DNA of 64,000 nucleotides from Ceratobasidium sp. AG-K (Eukaryota > Basidiomycota > Agaricomycetes > Cantharellales > Ceratobasidiaceae), in assembly GCA_037039685.1 (NCBI GenBank), contig JAWNGF010000010.1:496001-560000 (forward strand), read 5' to 3'. This document shows positions 56,767 through 64,000 of the stretch, in pieces. Numbering within the stretch: the stretch's first letter is position 1; each line of letters starts with the position of its first letter. The position numbers were made by a program, and so were the translations under genes. The notes under the pieces were generated by a model. It was given only the letters and a program-made list of their open reading frames with translations, was not told where the DNA came from and searched no databases.

Positions 56767-59700
56767 TTAAAACATTCCCATCCCAGTCACGAAACCGGGG
56801 AATTTGACGCGTCCGAGTGGTTTAGTAAGCGCATCGGCGACCTGTTGGTCGGTCGGAATAAATTGAAGGTCGACTTCGCGAAGTGCGACTACTTCTCGAA
56901 TAAAATGATGCTTTACTCGAATGTGTTTTGTATTTTGATGATTGACCGGGTTCTTGGCTAATGCGATACTCGATTGATTGTCGGTAAGCAAGGTTGTCGG
57001 ACCTTTCGATAAAAATCCGAGTTCGTCAAGGAATTGACGAAGCCAAATTAATTGGCGGGCGGCGCTCGCAGCGGCGACGTATTCGGCTTCGGTACTCGAT
57101 AAGGAAATTGTCGGCTGCTTACGTGATGACCAAGCAACGCTCCCTCCGGCTCGTTGGAAGATCCAACCGGTAGTCGATCGACTTGTATTAGGATCGCCAG
57201 CGTAGTCGGAATCGACATACCCGATTGGGTCTGACGATTTGGATCGTTCGAACACGATCCCGAGTGCCTTCGTGCCTTGTAGGTATCGTAAAACCCGCTT
57301 GAATGCTGACCAATGCTCGTCGCCAGGATTAGCGGCGTGTTGGGCAAGCAATCCGGTCGCAAAAGCGATGTCGGGACGGGTCGAAATCATCGCATACATA
57401 AGCGATCCGATTCCACGCTGATAAAGCGTTCGATCGACGGTCGGAGTATCGAGTTTGGGCAGGTTTGGCGACTCTGCCATTGGCGTGTCCCATGGTTTGG
57501 CCTCGGTCATGCTGAATCGAGCTAGTATATCACTAATATATCGCTTTTGACAAATCTTGAGTGAACCGGCCTCGCGATTTCGCTCGATTTCGACCCCTAC
57601 GAACATGCGTGCCTCGCCTAGATCGACAATATCGAAAGATTCGCGCATTTTCGATTTAATTTCCTCCAGAAATGAAAGAGGTTTGCCGGCTAGGAGCATG
57701 TCGTCCACATGAGCTAAAATTATCGCCAACTTATCGCCATCGCGTTGAATGAACACGGCATGATCGCTTTCGGTCCTCGTGAATCCGATCGCCTCAAGAA
57801 CCTCTTTGAGTCGAAGGTAAAACGCTCGGGCGGCTTGTTTCAGACCGTATAACGCTTTGACGAGTTGCCAGACATGATTGCCTTCGGCAAAGCCCTCGGG
57901 TTGCTCCATGTAGAGCTCCTCCTCGACGACGCCATGCAGGAACGCGGTCTTGATGTCGAGCTGAAGTAATTCGAGGTCTTCGCTCGCGACGATGCTGAAA
58001 AGTACCCTATATGCGTCCGATGCGGCAACAGGCGACGATATTTCGACATAATCGACACCTGGGGCTTGGAGAAACCCTTTGGCGACGAGTCGAGCTTTGT
58101 ACTTGAGGATTTCGCCATCGACGTCGCGCTTGTATGCGTACACCCATCGACATTTGATGACCCGCTTGTGAGTCGGTCTATCGGCCGGTTTCCAAACTTT
58201 ATGCTCGGTGATCGATTTAATTTCTTCGATCATAGCTTCGAGCCATAGATTGGCGTCTGGCCTTGCCATCGCTTCTGCGTATGTGTCGGGTGGATGCTCA
58301 ATTAACGCATTTAGAGCGCTCTCGGTCATTGGCTTATCGGCTCGCGTGGCAGTTTCGTTCTGCGCGCCCACTTGAGCTCCGTATCGTACTGGCGGTCTCG
58401 TAACTCGGCCTGATCGACGTGGAGGTTCGGGCTGAACGACTGGCGGCTCTGGATCGACTGGCTCTGGCTCGATTTGCAGCTCGATATCGGACTCGGACTC
58501 GGGCTCTTCTGGCTCGGACTCGGACTCGGACTCTTGCTGGCGCTCTGACTTGTGGCTTTCTGGCTCTGGCTCAGCAGCGGTCTCAGGCGACGGCTCGGGG
58601 TGCTCCTGGTCGCCCACTTTCTCGGGGAACTCGTCCTCGAAGTCCTCGATTACTACTCGCTGTCGGGTCTCGCCTCCTTCATCGAATACAACGTCACGTG
58701 ACGTGATTACGCGACCAATCGGGCGCTGGATGAGTATGTGCGCCTTGCGACCTGGAGCGAATCCAAGGTAAGTGCATTCAAGCGAACGTGCCTGCAGCTT
58801 CGTGCGTTGACCATCGGGTACTCGAGCCCATGCCTTGCATCCAAAGGTTCGGAGCCGGGATACGTCGGGTAATTTGCCCGTAAAAATTTCGTCCGGGGTT
58901 TTACCGTCGAGTGCCCGTTTTGGCGTTACATTCCAGATGTATGCGGCGTGGATGATCGCGAGCCCCCAGTATTTGTCGGGTAAGTCTGCGTCCGCTCGCA
59001 TCGCTCGCTGACTGTCATTTAATGTGCGAATCGCTCGCTCTGCAATGCCGTTGCTCGCCGAGGAGTCCGCCTCGGTCTTCTGGTGCTCGATCCCTTGCGA
59101 TTTCAGCCAGGTTTCAAAGGCGTTCGATGCGTATTCGCCTCCGCCGTCGGTCCGTAAGTGTTTGATTCGCTTGCCCGTTTGATTCTCCACTGACGCTTTT
59201 AGCTCTTGGAAGTGCTTCGCGTACTCGTTCTTGTGCTTAAGTAAGTGAACGAATATCTTGCGGGACTTATCGTCGATCGTGACAGCGAAGTACTGATAGC
59301 CTTGAATCGCCTGAACGGGTGTCGGGCCGTGTAGGTCGCTATGGAGCAGCTCAAGTACGTCGGACGCTCGATTAGTTGACGTCGGAAACGGGGCGCGAGT
59401 TTGTTTGCCTTTAAGACACGGCTCGCATGTCGGTTTTGGAGGTAAGCGACTGCCTACAATATCCATTCCTTGAACGGCGCCCTTTTTGACCATATCCAGG
59501 ACGTATTTGTAGTTTATGTGTCCTAGACGACGGTGCCAGGTATATAAATCGGCTCGAGCGATGTGACTGGCCGTATATGCGATGAATTCGCTCGCTTCTA
59601 GGTCGTCCTCGTCGTTTAGGCTTTTCGGTTCGATCGTAGCAACGTAGGCGGTAGGTTCTGCGTGTTTAACGCGCGCATTTAGTCGGTAAAGTTCGACGCC

Positions 59701-60360
59701 TAACTCGCGTGCGTAGCCGATCTCGGGTCCACGGCCCTTATTCTCGAGCAGCCTCGCATCGTCGTCGCCGAACATAACGAAGGTGCCGCGTTTGGCAAGC
59801 TGTTTGACCGACATAAGACTGGCGTGCAGTCCAGGTACGTGCAGCACACTCTCGATCGCCATATCGGTCTCCTTATGGGCTGCGTTGCGTAGCGTAAGCA
59901 TCACTCGGCCGATTCCGGTCGCATTTGTCAGGTTTCCGTCGCCCACTCGAACTGGAATTGGTGGTACCAATGGCCGGTAAGTCGAAAACCATGCTCGATT
60001 TCGAGTCATATGTTTTGACGCGCCAGAGTCGAGCAGCCATGTGTCTCTGGCTGACGGATCGTCCACGGCCGGCATCGCATATATCGATGGCATGTCCTCG
60101 GGTTCAGCAGGCGTCAGAGCCACTTTGGCCGACTCGGTTTTAGGTACGGAACTCGATTCGCTCGGTTTTGATTCGGTTGACTTAGCGGCTCGTCGCTTTT
60201 GGTGTGGTCCAGTCCCTTCCGCTCCGCCTCCTTTAGCCCAGCATTCTTTTTTCGTGTGCCCGGGCTTGGCGCAATTATCGCATAGGGGACCCTTCGCCTT
60301 CTTCTTGCCTTTCGGGTCGCTCGGCTTCTTGGATTTGGGCTTTGAGGCTTGAGCATACAT
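56767..60360 (-). CDS. pol: copia Pol polyprotein (NC-PR-IN-RT-RNase H)
   Basis: An uninterrupted 1197-residue frame. In order: CCHC knuckle CDNCAKPGHTKKECW (about residue 27), protease WLLDSGASKHMTRN (about 109), integrase HHCC zinc site (HRRLGH...CEPCLKGKQ), catalytic core with HSDLHGP, RTDGGGEY and NGIAERAIRT (D-D-E), then reverse transcriptase LLQLDIKTAFLHGVVEEELY and HVDDMLL (usually YVDD), and RNase H ending ADALTKPLGRVKF. Integrase before RT is the copia order. The frame is open upstream of its first ATG into sequence overlapping the gag end, so the listed start is arbitrary; gag and pol were most likely one ORF. All catalytic residues I can see are present. Confidence 0.95.
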   Translation of the reverse strand: MYAQASKPKSKKPSDPKGKKKAKGPLCDNCAKPGHTKKECWAKGGGAEGTGPHQKRRAAKSTESKPSESSSVPKTESAKVALTPAEPEDMPSIYAMPAVDDPSARDTWLLDSGASKHMTRNRAWFSTYRPLVPPIPVRVGDGNLTNATGIGRVMLTLRNAAHKETDMAIESVLHVPGLHASLMSVKQLAKRGTFVMFGDDDARLLENKGRGPEIGYARELGVELYRLNARVKHAEPTAYVATIEPKSLNDEDDLEASEFIAYTASHIARADLYTWHRRLGHINYKYVLDMVKKGAVQGMDIVGSRLPPKPTCEPCLKGKQTRAPFPTSTNRASDVLELLHSDLHGPTPVQAIQGYQYFAVTIDDKSRKIFVHLLKHKNEYAKHFQELKASVENQTGKRIKHLRTDGGGEYASNAFETWLKSQGIEHQKTEADSSASNGIAERAIRTLNDSQRAMRADADLPDKYWGLAIIHAAYIWNVTPKRALDGKTPDEIFTGKLPDVSRLRTFGCKAWARVPDGQRTKLQARSLECTYLGFAPGRKAHILIQRPIGRVITSRDVVFDEGGETRQRVVIEDFEDEFPEKVGDQEHPEPSPETAAEPEPESHKSERQQESESESEPEEPESESDIELQIEPEPVDPEPPVVQPEPPRRSGRVTRPPVRYGAQVGAQNETATRADKPMTESALNALIEHPPDTYAEAMARPDANLWLEAMIEEIKSITEHKVWKPADRPTHKRVIKCRWVYAYKRDVDGEILKYKARLVAKGFLQAPGVDYVEISSPVAASDAYRVLFSIVASEDLELLQLDIKTAFLHGVVEEELYMEQPEGFAEGNHVWQLVKALYGLKQAARAFYLRLKEVLEAIGFTRTESDHAVFIQRDGDKLAIILAHVDDMLLAGKPLSFLEEIKSKMRESFDIVDLGEARMFVGVEIERNREAGSLKICQKRYISDILARFSMTEAKPWDTPMAESPNLPKLDTPTVDRTLYQRGIGSLMYAMISTRPDIAFATGLLAQHAANPGDEHWSAFKRVLRYLQGTKALGIVFERSKSSDPIGYVDSDYAGDPNTSRSTTGWIFQRAGGSVAWSSRKQPTISLSSTEAEYVAAASAARQLIWLRQFLDELGFLSKGPTTLLTDNQSSIALAKNPVNHQNTKHIRVKHHFIREVVALREVDLQFIPTDQQVADALTKPLGRVKFPGFVTGMGMF

Positions 60361-60401
60361 CGCCGTAAGTCCGCCTCCTTTCTTCCGTCGTTCCTCTTCA
60401 G

Positions 60402-61094
60402 CTAATGCCGCTTTGACAACGTGGTGTCGGGCGTGATGAGGCCGGTCTGAGTGGATGTCTGGATGACCGTGCTGACGATCGCATAGGACGGGGGGAGCGC
60501 ATTCATGAAGACTTGCGCGAGCATAAGGTCGGTCACCGCTTCTCCGAGTGTCTTCATCTTGGAGGCGATCGATCGGATGTTGTTAAACCCGGCAGATAAG
60601 TCTTCTTCCTCCTCGATTTTTGCACTCATGAATTGCTGATAGTAAAAGGATAGCGATTGCATTCCTTTTCCTTCCCAGCGTTCGACAACTTTCGTCCATG
60701 CTTCGTGCGCCGATGTCGTCTCGATCACGTCGGCCATCGCTCCGTCTTCCATATTCAGGGTAATCTGAGCGAATGCGTCGTCGTCTCGCTTCTGCCATTG
60801 TTCAATTTCGATTTTATTGGCTGATACTTTGGCAGAGTCCTTTTTCTCGGTCTCGGTGAGCGGTTCAGGCGGCGTTTCTGTGCCATACGCGATCTTGAGC
60901 AGTCCCCGAATTCGCAGGACCGTCGTTTGGCGGAACTTCCATGAGCTATAGTTGGATCCGTCGTCCTTCAGGAGTGGGATCTCGTAGGTTTTCTTGCTAA
61001 GGTAAGCGTCGGTCGATGCCATTGTAGTAGTAGTAACGTTTACAGCGTTTTCTGGGTTCTCTGGTTCTTCACTTTTGACGCTACCAGGGCTCAT
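60402..61094 (-). CDS. gag: copia Gag (capsid part)
   Basis: 230 residues from ATG 61094 (MSPGSVKSEEPENPENAVNV). A gag-polypeptide domain of the copia type (UBN2-like) spans about residues 35-215: YEIPLLKDDGSNYSSWKF, ALMA-type helices, HEAWTKVVERWEGKGMQS, DLMLAQVFMNALPPSY. It stops at TAG 60404-60402 after LSKRH. A one-base shift just before the stop (LSK, then AALAEEERRKK) would join it to pol. The start codon lies within the primer-binding site. Confidence 0.9.
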   Translation of the reverse strand: MSPGSVKSEEPENPENAVNVTTTTMASTDAYLSKKTYEIPLLKDDGSNYSSWKFRQTTVLRIRGLLKIAYGTETPPEPLTETEKKDSAKVSANKIEIEQWQKRDDDAFAQITLNMEDGAMADVIETTSAHEAWTKVVERWEGKGMQSLSFYYQQFMSAKIEEEEDLSAGFNNIRSIASKMKTLGEAVTDLMLAQVFMNALPPSYAIVSTVIQTSTQTGLITPDTTLSKRH

Positions 61095-61098
61095 AACC
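61087..61098 (-). promoter_or_regulatory. copia primer-binding site, initiator tRNA-Met anticodon arm
   Basis: In element orientation GGTTATGAGCCC lies directly after the 5' LTR. Its complement, GGGCTCATAACC, is the anticodon arm of eukaryotic initiator tRNA-Met (the yeast sequence matches over these 12 bases and two more on the plus strand, CAGGGCTCATAACC). Drosophila copia also primes from a cleaved internal part of this tRNA. The gag ATG (61094-61092) is the triplet opposite the CAU anticodon. Confidence 0.85.
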
Positions 61099-61367
61099 TT
61101 TTGAGATAAGCGCAGTGCCGAGCTAGATAGTTTTGTATCTCAGCTCGTGCTACTTGAGAGTAGAGAACTCGCATATATATACCTAGATAGTTTTGTATCT
61201 ACAGGAAATATAAGCGATAGAAAAGAAAAGTAAAAACTAAACTATACCTCAGCTCGTGCTACTTGAGAGTAGAGAACTGAGGGTAAAACTTCCGCGAAGC
61301 GTGCGTTCATGTGGACACAATCACGTGATGCGCATATATCTACGTATAAGACTGTATATATTCAACA
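61099..61367 (-). repeat. 5' LTR of copia element
   Basis: 269 bp, visually identical to 56464-56732. In element orientation it is followed at once by the primer site and gag. The plus strand of this LTR happens to be open from an ATG at 61256 into the host gene fragment, giving a possible LTR-host fusion frame of 39 codons plus the host part. Confidence 0.92.
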
Positions 61368-61372
61368 GGATT

Positions 61373-62881
61373 GACCATTTCCTCTGCAAGCTCGAGCGTA
61401 CGGGGCATCCCGAGGCCCAGGTCAATGCTCTGGATCGCACTCCAGCGTTTGATTATATAGATTTCAAGCAGAAATCTGATTTGACAAGAGATGAGCAGAC
61501 GTCTACTGTCGAACTCAGTATCACATTGGACGTTCCGATGTCTTTGAAAATGGTTTTAGGGGTCTGCGAAGCCATGTGCCTACATCCCAAGGCTCGTTTC
61601 TACACACTCCAGCAGTTCAACTGCTTTTTCTTCTCATGGACCATTATTATCTCAGTGGTGCGGATCGCAGCCAACTGGGCTGAGTTGCTCCACCAGCAGC
61701 AGAACCAGGTCGTGGCAAGTATGATTGAGAAGCTAGCAGTGCTCGGTGACGCCCAAAATCTCTGGAGCGATGAAGAGAATGACCGAGCCAACATGGTGCT
61801 TCTGATTTCTGGGGACTGTGGCCTCGTTCGGTGTCCCGATACCACGCTTCGGCCTCTTACTCGGAACATTGAGGAGCGATGCAAAAATGATTCTACTTGG
61901 CGGACAATTTGCGCATCGTTCGACTCCTCTCTCTGGACGGATGATCGACGTGACGCCGTTGGCGGACCCCTTCAACAGCTTCTCAACGAGGTTGCCGATG
62001 CGACGAGCAATGCCGCGGTCGCAGGAACGGGCGAGGGGAGCATATTATCATTGTTCTGGGGAGATACGAGCATCCCGCTGGAAGATGGGTGGCTGGTAAC
62101 TGTTCAGACTGAATTCAACACACTTTTAGGGTTGTACACTCGCTCAGGGGTCTGGAAGTCGTTCGGAACGGCACTTCAGCAAACCAGTGACGAAGAAACA
62201 AACCAGCTTAGTCTACTTGCTCAGCCTCACAGCGCGGCCTCCCGACGGTCACTGTCTCAGCAAGTTCGGAGTTCACCAGCTATACTTGGCCCACGCTTGG
62301 CGCTTCTCGGTGGTCAGGCCGCTCTCAATGGGGCACGCGCTGCGGCCGATGCATCTCTCAACATGCCTGGAGAAAACGATCCACCGCCTTCGCCGCTTCT
62401 GCAAGTCAGACATACTCTGCGAATGATACGGTACACGCCTGGCCAAATTCAGAACGTTGCACACGTTGCTGTGCCCTTTTTGTCTGTTTTGTCCGCCCGA
62501 ATTGAGCGACACCAGTCAAATCCTGGAGCTGAACCCATCGCTATCCAAGGCGTGGGAAACAACCTTCTGAGTCTTGTAGGGGACGTGAGTCTGCGCCCAG
62601 ACGAAGAAGACCAAGTCGTATTTGAATTAGAGAGGTCGATCAAGCGAATGGCCAAGGAGCATCCTGGCTGCAAAGTTAGCGACATTCGAATGGCCACTTT
62701 GGAGCTTCTCATTCGTCTCAAAGCACGCGGCAAGAAAATGCACATGAAAATGGACCCTGACAGAATGTGGCGACTTTGCTTGTGGTACTCCCTGGCAAAA
62801 CACTTGATTGAGATAATAAACCAAACCATTTCGAAACCAATGTTTCAATGCCGTTTTAAGGTGGGAGTAATGATGTTGTAA
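61373..62881 (+). pseudogene. 3' part of unrecognised host gene split by copia insertion
   Basis: 502 codons ending at TAA 62879-62881, in frame with 56125-56463 across the target duplication. No intron is visible, unusual for this window. There is one hydrophobic segment (FFFSWTIIISVVRIAANWAELL, near 61627-61690) that may span a membrane. A low-complexity Ala/Ser/Pro middle (62210-62400) and a charged helical C-terminus follow (VVFELERSIKRMAKEHPG, ELLIRLKARGKKMH). No domain recognised. It could still be expressed from an ATG within the LTR. Confidence 0.7.
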
Positions 62882-64000
62882 CCTTCTATCTGAGATGTTT
62901 GATTATTGATGGAGATATTGCTTAGAACGCAACTAATGAAACGCTGGCCTCGTATGATAGGATCCAACAATTTATTTTCGGCCGAATTAAGGATCTGAGC
63001 GTTTACGGTCCGAAGAAGGGCATCCCGGGTCTCTCGGGGCCCTGCCAAACCGATATAAAAGGGGCCATCACCGAGATATGGCAAAGCCGAAAAGTGATTC
63101 AGTCCGCAGTGGATGAGGTTAGCACATTTAAGCCCGTGGGTATTTAGTACTAACTTTCCCATTGTTCGGCCTCCTTGATCATGATCTATATAATAGTGAT
63201 GTATTTAGACCTGTGGTTTAACTTGTTCTGTCAATTGGTTGCGGGTATGTAAGATGAGACACGTATTGACGATTGGACAAATAAATACTTGTGAATCATC
63301 TTTAATATATGAGTCATGGATCGTCCAACCGTATTACCACTACTTAAACGACGATTATTGCCATCCATCACCAGCCGGAAGTTGAGTATGATTAAGATAC
63401 TTTGACTAACGTTCATAACCTTGGACGTTGCAATCAAGAGTGCACGCATGCATCTTATGTCCAGATCTTAGCGCACGTGCATAGTACCCTAAACAATCTG
63501 GCATATTCTGATAGGAGACATGGAATGATTTTCTGTCCAGTCCTCTCGTTCTATTCGTCGAATATATCTCCGCGACATTTATGTCGTCTGTGCATCTGAT
63601 CACTGGCGCCATGGTGGAGCACAATCAAATCTGCTGCACGAGTCTTTTCGGGATGATTGATTTCCACTTATAGTATCGGATTATCAACTTGAAGCTTCGT
63701 AGGCACTGATTCTCCTGGCCAGGTGTTCTTACCCTACAGCAACAGCTTGAAATGCTAGAGACAGCGTGGAACGGGATGCCCGTAACGATTTGGTTAGCTA
63801 ACCTGTAGGTGCGTGGGTGGCGTAGTCGCCTCACCTGAGGGCCCTCGTCTGTCTATGCGCATGTATGGACAGGGTGATTTTATAGGCCTGATTTCCCCTT
63901 CACTAGAGTGGTGCAAATACTCCCCTGTTGTGCATAGCGATTTTAGCGTAGACTCGAGTCTCAATCGAGCAGTTTCTTTATAACCTTGGTGCACAGAGAG
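62882..64000. other. 3' flank, no supported gene
   Basis: Short frames only. A minus-strand frame of 105 residues (63162-62845) overlaps the end of the preceding gene and has no recognisable features. Confidence 0.4.

Larger units (their letters stand above)
56464..61367 (-). mobile_element. Ty1/copia LTR retrotransposon, recent insertion
   Basis: 4.9 kb on the minus strand with two LTRs (56464-56732 and 61099-61367) that look identical base for base. The flanking 5-bp duplication is GGATT (56459-56463, 61368-61372). Internal order in element orientation: primer site, gag, frame break, then NC-protease-integrase-RT-RNase H. Identical LTRs imply insertion recent enough for no mutations. It sits inside a host reading frame in antisense orientation. 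Confidence 0.95.

Noticed and set aside
62845..63162. 105-codon minus-strand frame (MGKLVLNTHGLKC...)
   Set aside because: Overlaps the host gene 3' end, no domain, no paralogue in the window. Too weak to annotate.

Overview
The window looks like nuclear DNA of a filamentous basidiomycete (Agaricomycetes). Rhizoctonia/Ceratobasidiaceae fits best, although this is inferred from gene style rather than from a database match. The reasons are intron-dense genes with many 45-65 nt GT-AG introns, NACHT-WD40 (fungal NLR-like) proteins, paired secreted GH5 glucanases, a Hog1-type MAP kinase, and Tf1/sushi-type and copia-type LTR retrotransposons.

Layout. 1-8870 is a transposon nest. It holds the 5' two thirds of a Ty3/gypsy element on the minus strand (running off the left edge), a decayed Tc1-like transposase, and LTRs of two families, two of them solo LTRs with clean 5-bp target duplications. 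8870-22210 contains a direct segmental duplication of about 3.3-3.8 kb carrying the CCT3 (TCP-1 gamma) chaperonin gene. Between the two copies lies a NACHT-WD40 gene with one frameshift. Both CCT3 copies are damaged, at different places. 22210-32200 is housekeeping: CCT3 copy 2 divergent from HOG1, the ISWI chromatin remodeler, an EI24/RRT8-like membrane protein, and an FtsJ-like methyltransferase. 32929-37817 is a second, intact NACHT-WD40 gene on the opposite strand. 38536-54826 carries a DUF1295 membrane enzyme, two related GH5 glucanases, a small MGC-starting protein with a Cys/Gly tail, a GNAT acetyltransferase, ATG101, a secreted M14 carboxypeptidase and a BCS1-like AAA ATPase. 56125-62881 is an unrecognised host gene split by a copia retrotransposon whose two 269-bp LTRs look identical and which is flanked by a GGATT duplication.

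Main points of interest. (1) The gypsy element carries a 12-nt sequence next to its 5' LTR that is complementary to the predicted first 12 nt of its own transcript, which is the Tf1 self-priming arrangement. It also has a textbook -1 frameshift signal (GGGAAAA, 5-nt spacer, stem) at gag-pol. (2) The copia element's primer site matches the anticodon arm of initiator tRNA-Met and contains the gag start codon. (3) The copia insertion interrupts a host reading frame that lines up in frame across the target duplication. (4) Four otherwise well-preserved genes carry single-base frameshifts, so either real decay or uncorrected assembly indels must be considered. I did not find a clear unknown defence or biosynthetic system. 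The nearest candidate for new biology is the locus in which duplicated CCT3 brackets an NLR-like gene.
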